This document shows positions 52,204 through 61,312 of a stretch of DNA of 64,000 nt, one piece after another (position 1 is the stretch's first letter; every line of letters begins with the position of its first letter). Both the position numbers and the translations under genes were made by a program. Origin of the DNA: Flavobacterium cutihirudinis (lineage in GTDB: Bacteria > Bacteroidota > Bacteroidia > Flavobacteriales > Flavobacteriaceae); contig NZ_QRDQ01000011.1 in NCBI RefSeq assembly GCF_003385895.1, positions 1 through 64,000 on the forward strand, read 5' to 3'. The notes under the pieces are model-generated. The model made no database searches, was not told the origin of the DNA, and saw nothing but the letters and a program-made list of their open reading frames with translations.

Positions 52204-54885
52204 CTAAAATTGTTGCCCAATGATAAAGTGGGTTTCCCAACCATTCGGCTTATTAGACGGCATACCAGGGGCAGCATCAAATCCATATCCGAAATCAATA
52301 CCTAATAAACCAAATGCAGGCATGAATACTCTTAAACCTACACCGGCAGAACGATATAAATCAAACGGATTATAGTCCTTAAATGTTGGGTATGATGACC
52401 CTGCCTCTAAGAATGTTAATGCAAAAATAGATGCCGATGATTTCAAAGTAATTGGATAACGTAATTCCATAGAGAACTTGTTATAAATTGTAGCTCCAAT
52501 TGGATCTCCAACACTGTTTACCGGCGTCAAGCTGTTATTTTTGTATCCTCTTAATGCAATAGTTTCTCTACCATCCATTGAGTACTGTGCCATTCCATCT
52601 CCTCCTAAGTAGAAACGCTCAAACGGTACAACACCTCTTGCCTGATTGTATGCTCCTAAGAAACCAAATTCAGTTAATGTTCTTAATACCAGTTTACCGT
52701 AAACTTTAGTATACCAGTCTGCTTTGAATTTAATTTTATAATATTCTAACCAATTGTATTTCTTTTGATCTACTAAAGCCGGATCTGCAGCAGCTTCCTG
52801 ATAAGTTGCTACTTTATTGTTGTTTGCATCAAGATAATCACCTTGTTTAATCATCTGTCCGTTTGCATCCGGCGCAGTTGCATCTGCAGCAGCTCTTAAT
52901 TTATATTCTTCCTGATTACCCAAATCCGCATAATCAATACCATTGAATAATGAATATGGAGGTGTTACTTTTGCGGTAAGACTAAATTCCGAACCATATG
53001 TTGGGAATATTGGGTTAATACCTTTATTACTTCTCGATATTCCAATAGTGTAAGCTAAGTTTCTAGATGCTCCATTACCAAATGTAAATAAACCAGTGTT
53101 ATAATTGTTCAAATCATAATGTTGGTAACTTACAGATTGTGATAATACAAAGAAGTCATCCGGAACTGTCAACCTTTTTGCGAGACCAACTTGTACTGTA
53201 AAAATATTAAAACTTTTGCTTTTGTCTACATCTCTTGTAATATAATTGTTTAAGAATTGTGTACTGTAAGAGATAGAAGAGCTAAATTGTACTGGTTTTT
53301 TTCCTCCAAACCATGGTTCTGAAAAGGATAAACTGTACGTTTGGAAATAAGTACTTCCTTGTAAACGAAGTGCTACTTTTTGTCCATCTCCCATAGGAAG
53401 AGGCTTATAAGCATCTTTGTCGAACATTTTTCTCGCAGAGAAGTTGTTAAACGAAAGTCCTAAGGTTCCAATGAAACCTCCACCACCGTAACCTCCCTGA
53501 AGTTCAATCTGGCTCGATCCTTTTTCAACAACCTGATATTCGATATCAACTGTTCCTGCCGCTGCATCAACATTTCTAAATTCAGGTTTGATTGCTTCAG
53601 GATCAAAGAATCCTAATTGTCCAATCTCACGAATTGTTCTTACCAATTCATCTTTACTGTATTTGTTTCCTGGTTTCGTTCTTAACTCACGGTAAATTAC
53701 GTGGTCATTTGTTTTGTCATTACCAGTAACATAAATTTTATTGAAATATGCAATCGGACCTTCTGTAACTCTAATTTCAAAATCAATTGTATCGTTTACT
53801 GTTTTAACCTCTACGGCGTTAATATTAGAGAATAAATAACCGTTATTTTGGTAAAGGTTTGTGATATCTTCACCATCTGGTTTAGATTTATCAGCGATAC
53901 GTTTTTCAAGTAAAACACCGTTATAAGTTTCTCCTTTTTTAATTCCTAAATAGCGGTTTAATGTCTGGTCTGAGTAAACAGTGTTACCTAAGAATTTAAT
54001 GTTTCCGAAGTAATATTTGTTTCCTTCTTCAAGATTAATTTTGATGGCAAGCATATTTTTATCCTTGTTGTAAGTAACAGAATCAGAAATAATACGAGCA
54101 TCACGATATCCTTTTTCTTTATAAGCAGCAATAACTTTTTCTAAGTCAGTCTTGTATTTTTCAGGGATAAATTTAGAGGCTTTTAAAACACGAAGGACAT
54201 TTTTTTGCTTAGTGTCTTTCATGGCACCTCTTAATTGGGTGTCAGTAAGTTGCTTGTTTCCAGTAAAATCAATACTGCTGATTTTTACTTTATCTCCTTT
54301 GTCAATACGAACAAGCATATTTACCTGATTTCCGGCTAGCGTATCAGGAGTATTGGTTATTGTAACTTTAGTATTATAATAACCTTCTTTTTTGTATTTG
54401 TTTTCGATGTAATTTTTTGTGGTAGTTATTAAGTTTTCATTGACAATTTTGTTTTTTGTCAAGTTATTATCCTTAATAAGTCCTTCGACTTTACTTTTCT
54501 TAACACCAACAATTTTAACTTCGTTTAGTTTAGGAAGTTCTACGATGTTTAAATCCAGATAAATACTATCATTTTCTACCTTATTAATATAGAAAGCGAT
54601 TTCATCAAATAAACCAAGTTTACCTAATTTTTTAATAGCGCCACTAATTTCTTCACCTGGTACAGTTATTTCCTGACCTTTTTGAAGACCAGAAAATGTA
54701 ACAACAGTTTGTTCATTGAAGCTTATTTTACCAACAACCGAAACTTTAGCAAGGATATATTTTTTTCCCTGATCAAAAGGTACTCTATCTTGTGCTTTAA
54801 TTTGTGAAAAACTACCCAAAAGTAGTAGGGTAAGGACTATTTGTACTCTTTTTTGTAACACTAAAAAATTATTTAATTTGTTCAC
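52204..54885 (-). CDS. bamA: Outer-membrane protein assembly factor BamA, GTG start
   Basis: 893 residues from GTG 54885. The signal peptide ends SQIKAQ. About five POTRA domains follow (to about residue 430: FNEQTVVTFSGLQKGQEI, GNKQLTDTQLRGAMK, GNTVYSDQTLNRYLG, TGNDKTNDHVIYRELRTK). The C-terminal 16-strand Omp85 barrel ends GWETHFIIGQQF, with RGVVPFERFYLGGDG and the RGY-like motif in LRGYKNNS. BamA folds barrels into the outer membrane. The frame extends to 54993, but that part has no signal sequence; the GTG start overlaps the last 17 bases of uppS. It is larger than E. coli BamA (about 810), as usual for Bacteroidota. Confidence 0.95.
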   Translation of the reverse strand: MNKLNNFLVLQKRVQIVLTLLLLGSFSQIKAQDRVPFDQGKKYILAKVSVVGKISFNEQTVVTFSGLQKGQEITVPGEEISGAIKKLGKLGLFDEIAFYINKVENDSIYLDLNIVELPKLNEVKIVGVKKSKVEGLIKDNNLTKNKIVNENLITTTKNYIENKYKKEGYYNTKVTITNTPDTLAGNQVNMLVRIDKGDKVKISSIDFTGNKQLTDTQLRGAMKDTKQKNVLRVLKASKFIPEKYKTDLEKVIAAYKEKGYRDARIISDSVTYNKDKNMLAIKINLEEGNKYYFGNIKFLGNTVYSDQTLNRYLGIKKGETYNGVLLEKRIADKSKPDGEDITNLYQNNGYLFSNINAVEVKTVNDTIDFEIRVTEGPIAYFNKIYVTGNDKTNDHVIYRELRTKPGNKYSKDELVRTIREIGQLGFFDPEAIKPEFRNVDAAAGTVDIEYQVVEKGSSQIELQGGYGGGGFIGTLGLSFNNFSARKMFDKDAYKPLPMGDGQKVALRLQGSTYFQTYSLSFSEPWFGGKKPVQFSSSISYSTQFLNNYITRDVDKSKSFNIFTVQVGLAKRLTVPDDFFVLSQSVSYQHYDLNNYNTGLFTFGNGASRNLAYTIGISRSNKGINPIFPTYGSEFSLTAKVTPPYSLFNGIDYADLGNQEEYKLRAAADATAPDANGQMIKQGDYLDANNNKVATYQEAAADPALVDQKKYNWLEYYKIKFKADWYTKVYGKLVLRTLTEFGFLGAYNQARGVVPFERFYLGGDGMAQYSMDGRETIALRGYKNNSLTPVNSVGDPIGATIYNKFSMELRYPITLKSSASIFALTFLEAGSSYPTFKDYNPFDLYRSAGVGLRVFMPAFGLLGIDFGYGFDAAPGMPSNKPNGWETHFIIGQQF

Positions 54886-55609
54886 TGGTTTTTCCAAATC
54901 TACGTTCTCTTTTTTGATAACTAATGATAGCCTCATATAAATCTTGATCTTTAAAGTCTGGCCATAAGACATTCGTAAAATACAATTCTGCATAGGCGAT
55001 CTGCCATAGCAAAAAGTTACTTATTCTATGTTCTCCACTTGTTCGTATTAATAAATCTACGTCAGGTAAATTTTGCGTGTAAAGATGCTCATTTATAATT
55101 GAATCGTCAATAGTGTCTATTGAAATTATATTATTTTTAACTTTATCACTGATGATTCTCACAGCATTTACCAATTCTTCTCGTGATCCGTAACTTAAAG
55201 CCAGTGTTAGTGTAAGACGAGTATTGTTTTTTGTTTTTTCAATAACGTCTAAAAGCTCTTTTTGGGCTGTTTTTGGTAATTTATCAAGATTTCCAATTGC
55301 ATTAAGTCTGATATTATTTTCCTGCAGTGTAACCAGTTCTTTTTTTAATGAATTGATTAATATTTTCATTAATGCTTCAACTTCAAGTTTTGGACGATTC
55401 CAGTTTTCTGTAGAGAATGCATAAAGTGTTAAATATTCAATGCCAAGTTTGGCGCAGGTTGTAATTGTTTTTTTTACTGATTTTGTTCCGTTTTCATGAC
55501 CAAAAGCACGTAAAAAACCCTGTTGTTTTGCCCAACGTCCATTTCCGTCCATAATAATGGCCAGATGTTTAGGTAAATTTGTGTGGTCTATATTGTCTAG
55601 TAAATTCAT
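54869..55609 (-). CDS. uppS: Isoprenyl transferase (undecaprenyl diphosphate synthase type)
   Basis: 246 residues from ATG 55609 (MNLLDNIDHTNLPKHLAIIM). The catalytic Asp21 is in MDGNGRW (20-26). LTLYAFSTENWNRP, ALSYGSREELVNA and DLLIRTSGEHRISNFLLWQ are all conserved. It makes the C55 carrier lipid for peptidoglycan and surface polysaccharides by cis-prenyl addition. A longer frame to 55645 would overlap the preceding gene and is not family-like. It starts 4 bases after DUF6089 stops and overlaps bamA by 17 bases. Confidence 0.96.
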   Translation of the reverse strand: MNLLDNIDHTNLPKHLAIIMDGNGRWAKQQGFLRAFGHENGTKSVKKTITTCAKLGIEYLTLYAFSTENWNRPKLEVEALMKILINSLKKELVTLQENNIRLNAIGNLDKLPKTAQKELLDVIEKTKNNTRLTLTLALSYGSREELVNAVRIISDKVKNNIISIDTIDDSIINEHLYTQNLPDVDLLIRTSGEHRISNFLLWQIAYAELYFTNVLWPDFKDQDLYEAIISYQKRERRFGKTSEQIK

Positions 55610-55613
55610 TTTA

Positions 55614-56306
55614 TTATTCTGCGCAATAGCAAGGTTTTTGTCCAAAGGTATAAGTTAAAGTCACACCTGTAAACACATACCAGTCATTATTATTTAAGTT
55701 TCCGAATTTTATAATATTTGTATTGCTGGTGTCTGGATTACTCCCGTCGATATTGTCTGTAAAAGTATATCGTGCACCAACTTCTGCTCCAATTACAAAA
55801 TGAGGAGTTACATTCGACTTTATCCCCAATGTCATCGGGATCGCGAATGTACTTGAGTTTGCTCCATCGATTGCATTTTTTGGATCTTGTTTATCTCGAT
55901 ACAAACCATCATAAAGAAAAAAACTTAAGCCTGTATATATATAAGGTGTAATTTTTGTATGATAATCGTGAAGGTTGAAATCGAAAAAATTAAATTCTAA
56001 ACCAGCAGAGAGTTCCTTTACATTGTTTTCGAATCTGTATTGTCTTTTATTTCTTCCTGTTTCGTCTGAATCAATATCATTTCCCGCAATTGTTGATTGT
56101 GTATAAGAGAAACGGTAAGCGTGGCGTGGGCTCTTGTTCCATTTATATAATACTCCAAAAGCAGGTTTGTTTGGATTAATATATGTTGTACTTCCGACAT
56201 CACCAATAAAGTTACTTCCACCAAGAAAAACACCAATCTCATTGATTTGAGCATTTAGTGTAATAAAGGGGAAAAAACATAACAATAAATTAAAAATTTT
56301 CTTCAT
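55614..56306 (-). CDS. DUF6089-family outer-membrane beta-barrel protein
   Basis: 230 residues with a signal peptide (about 1-19, ending TLNAQ). Then INEIGVFLGGSNFIGDVGST, the characteristic start of DUF6089, and eight or so barrel strands (HAYRFSYTQSTIAGND, HFVIGAEVGARYTFTDN, YVFTGVTLTYTFG), ending CYCAE. The last three residues after the strand contain two Cys. Function unknown. It heads the operon DUF6089-uppS-bamA-ompH-ompH, so a link to outer-membrane assembly is a reasonable inference. Confidence 0.85.
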   Translation of the reverse strand: MKKIFNLLLCFFPFITLNAQINEIGVFLGGSNFIGDVGSTTYINPNKPAFGVLYKWNKSPRHAYRFSYTQSTIAGNDIDSDETGRNKRQYRFENNVKELSAGLEFNFFDFNLHDYHTKITPYIYTGLSFFLYDGLYRDKQDPKNAIDGANSSTFAIPMTLGIKSNVTPHFVIGAEVGARYTFTDNIDGSNPDTSNTNIIKFGNLNNNDWYVFTGVTLTYTFGQKPCYCAE

Positions 56307-56324
56307 TTAATTCAGAATTGCGTG

Positions 56325-56332
56325 CAAATATA
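56325..56332 (-). promoter_or_regulatory. TAnnTTTG -7 element for the DUF6089-bamA operon
   Basis: The minus strand reads TATATTTG 18 bases before the ATG at 56306. No other promoter-like box was seen until the operon's terminator at 50553. Confidence 0.55.
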
Positions 56333-56479
56333 ATAATTATCATTTCGAATCAACGTTGCTTTAGTTAAATGTGCTTTTTTTTCAATTTACATTATGATTT
56401 TGAGACATTTAATGAAGATTCGGTACATGCAGAACGAGAAAAAGTACTGATATCGTATAGTTGGTCGTCAGAAAAAGGC

Positions 56480-57364
56480 TTAATTTCTTTTGTCTTCGCC
56501 CCAAAGTAATTTGTTTCTTAGAGTTTTAAGAAAGGTTTCTCCAGGAATCTCAACCATTTTTATTTTATAATCTGTTTTTTTTATTTTCAGAATAGATTCA
56601 TTTTTTACGGATGAAATCCTGGAATCTAAAGAAACTAAATATTGGTCTTCTCTGCCAGAAACACGTAATGTAATTTCGGTATCGTCAGGAATAACCAATG
56701 GTCGTGTAGTTAAATTATGTGGTGCGATAGGGGTAATAACCAAACTTTTTACATCAGGCGTTAGTAGCGGGCCACCGCAACTTAAAGAATATCCTGTAGA
56801 TCCTGTAGGTGTAGAGATGATTAAGCCATCTGCCCAATAAGAATTAAGGTATTCATTGTTCAGATAAGTTTCAACAGTAATCATCGACGTAGTGTCTTTT
56901 CTACTAACCGTTACTTCATTCATTGCAAAATTGAGTTCGGCTATAGCTTCATTTCTCGGTTCGCAATGTAAGCCTAATAAAGTTCTTTCTGAAGTTGTGT
57001 AATTTTGGTCGATTACATATTGTAAAAGACTGTCAATGTTCTCTTTTTGAACCTTAGCTAAAAATCCTAAACGGCCAGCGTTAATACCTAAAAGTGGAAC
57101 TCCTGAATTACGGACTAAAGTAGCTGCTCTTAACATTGTTCCGTCTCCTCCAATACTGATTAGCATTTCAAAACTATTGTCTAAAATGGTGTTGGAAGAA
57201 AATGTTTTATAGTCTTTTTTGACAAGTTGCTTTTCATAAAGCATTTGAAGAAAGTTTTCTTCTATAACCATTTCAACTTTGTTGGAAGTAAAAAATTGGA
57301 AAATGTCTTTTATAATAGGCTCAGTACTATTTTGGTAATATTGTCCGTAAATGGCTATTTTCAT
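56480..57364 (-). CDS. nadK: NAD kinase
   Basis: 294 residues, standard length. GGDGT (72-76, Asp74) is the catalytic and ATP motif; NEVTVSRKDTTSM carries the conserved Asn-Glu, and TPTGSTGYSLSCGGPLL is the glycine-rich second motif. It phosphorylates NAD to NADP in the cytoplasm. It lies downstream of a CBS-domain gene on the same strand, separated by 98 bases of repeat sequence. About 170 bases follow it before the DUF6089 gene; these hold that gene's promoter and no clear terminator. Confidence 0.96.
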   Translation of the reverse strand: MKIAIYGQYYQNSTEPIIKDIFQFFTSNKVEMVIEENFLQMLYEKQLVKKDYKTFSSNTILDNSFEMLISIGGDGTMLRAATLVRNSGVPLLGINAGRLGFLAKVQKENIDSLLQYVIDQNYTTSERTLLGLHCEPRNEAIAELNFAMNEVTVSRKDTTSMITVETYLNNEYLNSYWADGLIISTPTGSTGYSLSCGGPLLTPDVKSLVITPIAPHNLTTRPLVIPDDTEITLRVSGREDQYLVSLDSRISSVKNESILKIKKTDYKIKMVEIPGETFLKTLRNKLLWGEDKRN

Positions 57365-57371
57365 TATTTTT

Positions 57372-57462
57372 AAATTAGATAATTTGTCAATGTGTCAATT
57401 AGATAATTTGCAAATGTGAAAATTGTCTAATTAACTAATTTTCTCATTGGCACATTTATAAT
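57372..57462. repeat. AT-rich intergenic repeat between the CBS gene and nadK
   Basis: AATTAGATAATTTG occurs at 57373 and 57397 (24 bases apart), and an inverted version (AATTGTCTAATT) follows at 57421, giving a stem of about 12 bp with one mismatch at 57397-57432. Similar AT-rich intergenic units with CAATGTG-like segments are common in Flavobacterium (from memory). Confidence 0.65.
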
Positions 57463-58122
57463 TTATATATTAAGGTATTTGTCCAAATAATCAGAACGTT
57501 CCTTAAGACTATTAATGTAAGCGTCTTCCTGATGCTCAGAGATGATTTCGTAATTGTATCGTCTAAAAGTCTGGATAATTTCGTTCATTGGCCCAACGCT
57601 AATTTTAACCGTTATCTGAACATTTTCCAAATCGGTTTCAGAGATAAAACAACCTAATATTTTTCCGTTATTACTTTCTACAATCTGAGTAACCTGACCC
57701 ATCGAATAGTCTAAAAGCCCTTTTTGAACGATGATAATGCCACCTTGTTCTTTTAAAAAAGGTGTTTCCTGAAAGAATTTCATGATGTCTTCCATTTCAT
57801 AATATCCTATATAGGTATTATTTTCATCCAGGACCGGAATGGTATTAGTGTGGTTTTTGGCAAAAACTTCCAAAACGTCCAGCCAAATCATTGATTTTCT
57901 GGCAAAAAAACGCTCTAAAGTATATTTGTAATCTATCGTTTTTTTGTCTGAATCAAAAGTTTCAATATCATCGGCAGAGATACTGCCAATAAAGATACCA
58001 TCTTCTATAACTGGGAAATGCGAAAAATCAACATCAGCAAAAAAGTCCTGAACAGACGCTATCGTTTCCTGACTATCAATCGCTTTGAAATCATTGGTGA
58101 TATAGTTTGTAATTTCTGTCAT
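57463..58122 (-). CDS. CBS-pair protein with C-terminal ACT-like domain (AcuB-like)
   Basis: 219 residues. Two CBS motifs (about 8-60 and 72-132: FSHFPVIEDGIFIGSISADD, NTIPVLDENNTYIGYYEMED) are followed by a beta-alpha-beta region (about 140-205: GGIIIVQKGLLDYSMGQVTQ, ENVQITVKISVGPMNEIIQT) that looks like an ACT fold, and a charged tail. The layout resembles AcuB-type proteins, whose ligand and partner are mostly unknown. The next gene on its strand is nadK, so an adenine-nucleotide or NAD(P)-related regulatory role is plausible. It is divergent from pdxJ. Confidence 0.85.
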   Translation of the reverse strand: MTEITNYITNDFKAIDSQETIASVQDFFADVDFSHFPVIEDGIFIGSISADDIETFDSDKKTIDYKYTLERFFARKSMIWLDVLEVFAKNHTNTIPVLDENNTYIGYYEMEDIMKFFQETPFLKEQGGIIIVQKGLLDYSMGQVTQIVESNNGKILGCFISETDLENVQITVKISVGPMNEIIQTFRRYNYEIISEHQEDAYINSLKERSDYLDKYLNI

Positions 58123-58189
58123 AAATCAATTGAAGATATTTCCTTGCAAAATAATCAAAAAATACCAAAAACTACGACGTTTTACTTTG

Positions 58190-58197
58190 TATTTTTG
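58190..58197 (+). promoter_or_regulatory. TAnnTTTG -7 element for pdxJ
   Basis: TATTTTTG lies 41 bases before ATG 58239, in the divergent gap with the CBS gene. No matching box for the CBS gene was found. Confidence 0.5.
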
Positions 58198-58238
58198 TCT
58201 TTACAAATATAGTGTTACTAGAATTAATTATTAGTTAT

Positions 58239-58952
58239 ATGACAAAGTTAAGTGTAAATATCAATAAAATTGCAACCTTAAGAAATGCTCGTGGAGGGAA
58301 TGTGCCAGATTTATTAAAAGTTGCGGCAGATATTCAGAAATTTGGTGGGCAGGGAATCACCATACATCCTCGTCCGGACGAACGTCACATTCGTTATCAG
58401 GATGCTCGCGATCTAAAAGCAATTGTTACTACAGAATATAATATTGAAGGAAACCCGCAGCATAATTTTATTGATTTGGTTTTAGAATGTAAGCCGGATC
58501 AGGTTACATTAGTTCCGGATGCAATTGGTGCAATTACTTCATCGGCAGGTTGGGATACCATAAAAAATCAAGAATATTTGACTGAAGTTATTCAGGAATT
58601 TCAGAGAAACGGAATCAGGACTTCGATTTTTGTTGATCCGGTTTTGGAAATTATTGAAGGAGCAAAAAAAACAGGAACAGACCGAATTGAATTGTATACC
58701 GAAGCTTTTGCGCATCAATATGATTTAGGAAATAAAAACGGAATTGAGCCTTACACGAAAGCTGCAGAATTAGCAAACGAATTAGGTTTAGGAATTAATG
58801 CCGGACATGATTTGAGTTTGGATAATATTCAGTTTTTTAAACAAAATATTCCGGGATTATTAGAAGTTTCAATTGGTCACGCTTTAATTTCTGAGGCGCT
58901 TTATCTTGGTTTGGATAATGTTGTTAATATGTATTTGAATAAATTGAAATAA
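58239..58952 (+). CDS. pdxJ: Pyridoxine 5'-phosphate synthase
   Basis: 237 residues from ATG 58239 (MTKLSVNINKIATLRNARGG). HPRPDERHIRYQDARDL carries the conserved Arg and His of the active site, and TLVPDAIGAITSSAGW and LGINAGHDLSLDNI are family motifs. A TIM-barrel enzyme, it condenses deoxyxylulose 5-phosphate with 3-amino-2-oxopropyl phosphate to make pyridoxine 5'-phosphate in the cytoplasm. The frame extends to 58212, but that stretch is not conserved in the family as I know it. pdxA is not in the window. Confidence 0.95.
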   Translation: MTKLSVNINKIATLRNARGGNVPDLLKVAADIQKFGGQGITIHPRPDERHIRYQDARDLKAIVTTEYNIEGNPQHNFIDLVLECKPDQVTLVPDAIGAITSSAGWDTIKNQEYLTEVIQEFQRNGIRTSIFVDPVLEIIEGAKKTGTDRIELYTEAFAHQYDLGNKNGIEPYTKAAELANELGLGINAGHDLSLDNIQFFKQNIPGLLEVSIGHALISEALYLGLDNVVNMYLNKLK

Positions 58953-58965
58953 GATTAAAAATTAA

Positions 58966-59000
58966 ACAATTATAACCTGAGATAATTGGGTTATAATTGT
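58966..59000. promoter_or_regulatory. Perfect 12-bp inverted repeat upstream of the TonB-dependent receptor
   Basis: ACAATTATAACC, 11-base spacer, GGTTATAATTGT. It is followed at once by TATTTTCG (59002-59009), a one-mismatch -7 box, so it sits where a repressor or activator would touch the -33 region. It could also fold as a weak pdxJ terminator, but no T run follows. Confidence 0.55.
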
Positions 59001-59032
59001 GTATTTTCGCACTTTTCTTATTAAAAATCAAA

Positions 59033-61309
59033 GTGCCGAAATCTATAATTCTACTGTTTTTACTCTGTTTTTCTACCGTATTTTCGCAATCTAAAGCAAT
59101 AATACAAGGGACTTTAAAATCTTCTGAAAATGAAAATCTGATTGGTTCAGGTGTTTCTATTCAATCCAAAAATCAAATTTTTTATGTTATTTCAGATTCG
59201 GCAGGAAATTTTTCTTTAAAACTGGATTTAGGAAAAACACATATTAAAGTTAAGCAATTAGGATATCTAGAAAAGCAATTTGACTTTGAACTTAAAAAAG
59301 ATACGATACTTTCAGTAGTTTTAGAAAAGGATGTTTCCGTTTTAAATGAAGTTGTTGTTGCAAACACAAAAAAAAGTGCCATAACCAATCTTTCCGGTGG
59401 TAAACTGTCTTTTAATTTAAAAGAGTTGTCAGGTGTTCCAACAGTTTTAGGAACTACAGATATAATTAAGCTTTTGCAATTGACCCCCGGTGTACAAAAT
59501 TCAGGAGATGCAAATGGTTATTTATACGTTCGTGGAGGAGATCCTGGACATAATGCTATTTTGTACAATGGAACTCCTGTTTATGGAATGTCACATTTGC
59601 TCGGGATTTTTCCTTTTTATAATACGGATCATATTAAAGACGTAGAATTTGATAAATCAAGTTCGAATGCGAAATATGGCGGGCGTTTAAGTTCGACTAC
59701 ACTTTTAAATTCCAATAAAAAAACACCTTCCGAATTTGAAGTTCAGGGAAATCTTGGAATTCTGGCTTCGCAATTGACATTCGCAGTTCCGTTAACGGCT
59801 AAAACAGGATTTTATATTTCCGGTAGAAAAACCTATATCGATGAAATTGTTGGGCCAATAGTGAAATCTGGTTCGAAAAGCAATGATGTTCAGGATATGA
59901 AATATGGTTTTTCTGATGGAAATTTTACTTTCTTATCGCAACTTTCAAAAAAGAATCTTTTGGCTATTGATGCTTTTTTAACTGGTGATGAGTTGAAAAT
60001 TAAAGACGGGAATCTTGCTTTGAAAAGCAGTTTAAAGTGGAGCAATTTTACAATATCACCTTCCTTAACGACAGTTATTTCTCCAAAAGTAACGATGTCA
60101 AATTCGGTTTATTTTAGTCAATATTCAAATAATCTGAATATGGAACAAGCAACAATTCAATTCGATGTTTCGTCCTCTGTTAAAGATTTTGGCTTTACAA
60201 ACGCATTTCGATATTCAGTCAAAAATATTCCTTTTGAAACTGGGCTGCAATATGTTTACCATGATTTGCAACCTCAAAAAGTAAATGTTGAAAATTTTAC
60301 AACAGTAAATGATATTTTTCGAGATAATATTACTGCCAATGAAGCTGCAGTTTTTACTACGGCAAAACCAAAATTATTTGAAAATCTTACTGCCGAATTA
60401 GGTATTAGAATCAATTACTATACTTCTGGATCTAGTGATTCTTATTTGCATTTTCAACCTAGAGTTTTGTTGAACTATTATCCAACTGAGAAATATTCTT
60501 TTTATGCTTCCTATAACAAGCAGTACCAGTATTTGAGTTTGATTACGACTTCTAGTGTCGGAATTCCGACAGATTTTTGGATTGCCAGTTATGACGGAAT
60601 AAAACCGCAATCTTCAAATGAATTTTCTATTGGTTCTAACCAGAATTTATCTAGAAATTTTTCATCTTCTTTTGGAGGTTTTTATCGTTCGATGAAAAAT
60701 CTGCTTGAATATCCTTATGGGATAACTCAATTTAATGAAATTACAACTTTCAAAAATGATTTATATGTAGGCAAAGGAAAGGCATATGGATTAGAAATGA
60801 TGCTGAAGAAAAGTAACGGGAAATTTAGCGGCTGGCTGAGTTATACATTAAGTTGGTCAGATCGAAATTTTGATGAATTAAATAATGGAGAAACCTATTT
60901 TGCAAAATATGACAGACGCCATAATCTTTCAGTTGTTGGAATGTATGATTTAAATTCGAAGTGGAATTTTGGCGTTACACAGGTTTTTAGTTCGGGTAAT
61001 CGTTTTACAATGCCAACTTCCTGGTATTTTATAAATAATAATCCGGTGAAAGAGTATTCGGGATATAATAATGCACAAATGCCAAATTATATTAGAACAG
61101 ACATTTCTGCGAATTACTTTTTTGTGAAAAATGCAAAGAAAGAAAGCGCATTAAATTTTTCAATTTACAATACATTTAATATAGCCAATCCAATTTATGT
61201 GGTTCTGAATGTTCAGGTTAACGATGATAAAAATAGTGTGATTGTAAAACAGGAGAAAAAGGTTTTATATCGAATTCTTCCTTCAATCAGTTGGAGATTT
61301 AAATTTTAA
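59033..61309 (+). CDS. TonB-dependent receptor with carboxypeptidase-regulatory-like domain, GTG start
   Basis: 758 residues from GTG 59033. Signal peptide (about 1-20, ending TVFSQ), an N-terminal carboxypeptidase-D regulatory-like domain (about 22-105: KAIIQGTLKSSENENLIGSG), a plug (about 125-220: LLQLTPGVQNSGDANGYLYV followed by RGGDPGHNAILYNG) and a 22-strand barrel ending RILPSISWRFKF. It imports ligands across the outer membrane using TonB energy. The DUF4249 lipoprotein 3 bases downstream is its usual partner. The longer frame to 58997 would include the promoter region. The ligand is unknown. Confidence 0.92.
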   Translation: MPKSIILLFLLCFSTVFSQSKAIIQGTLKSSENENLIGSGVSIQSKNQIFYVISDSAGNFSLKLDLGKTHIKVKQLGYLEKQFDFELKKDTILSVVLEKDVSVLNEVVVANTKKSAITNLSGGKLSFNLKELSGVPTVLGTTDIIKLLQLTPGVQNSGDANGYLYVRGGDPGHNAILYNGTPVYGMSHLLGIFPFYNTDHIKDVEFDKSSSNAKYGGRLSSTTLLNSNKKTPSEFEVQGNLGILASQLTFAVPLTAKTGFYISGRKTYIDEIVGPIVKSGSKSNDVQDMKYGFSDGNFTFLSQLSKKNLLAIDAFLTGDELKIKDGNLALKSSLKWSNFTISPSLTTVISPKVTMSNSVYFSQYSNNLNMEQATIQFDVSSSVKDFGFTNAFRYSVKNIPFETGLQYVYHDLQPQKVNVENFTTVNDIFRDNITANEAAVFTTAKPKLFENLTAELGIRINYYTSGSSDSYLHFQPRVLLNYYPTEKYSFYASYNKQYQYLSLITTSSVGIPTDFWIASYDGIKPQSSNEFSIGSNQNLSRNFSSSFGGFYRSMKNLLEYPYGITQFNEITTFKNDLYVGKGKAYGLEMMLKKSNGKFSGWLSYTLSWSDRNFDELNNGETYFAKYDRRHNLSVVGMYDLNSKWNFGVTQVFSSGNRFTMPTSWYFINNNPVKEYSGYNNAQMPNYIRTDISANYFFVKNAKKESALNFSIYNTFNIANPIYVVLNVQVNDDKNSVIVKQEKKVLYRILPSISWRFKF

Positions 61310-61312
61310 GAC

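Noticed and set aside
54886..54993. A 36-residue N-terminal extension of BamA
   Set aside because: It lies wholly within uppS, adds no signal peptide, and the GTG at 54885 gives a standard one.
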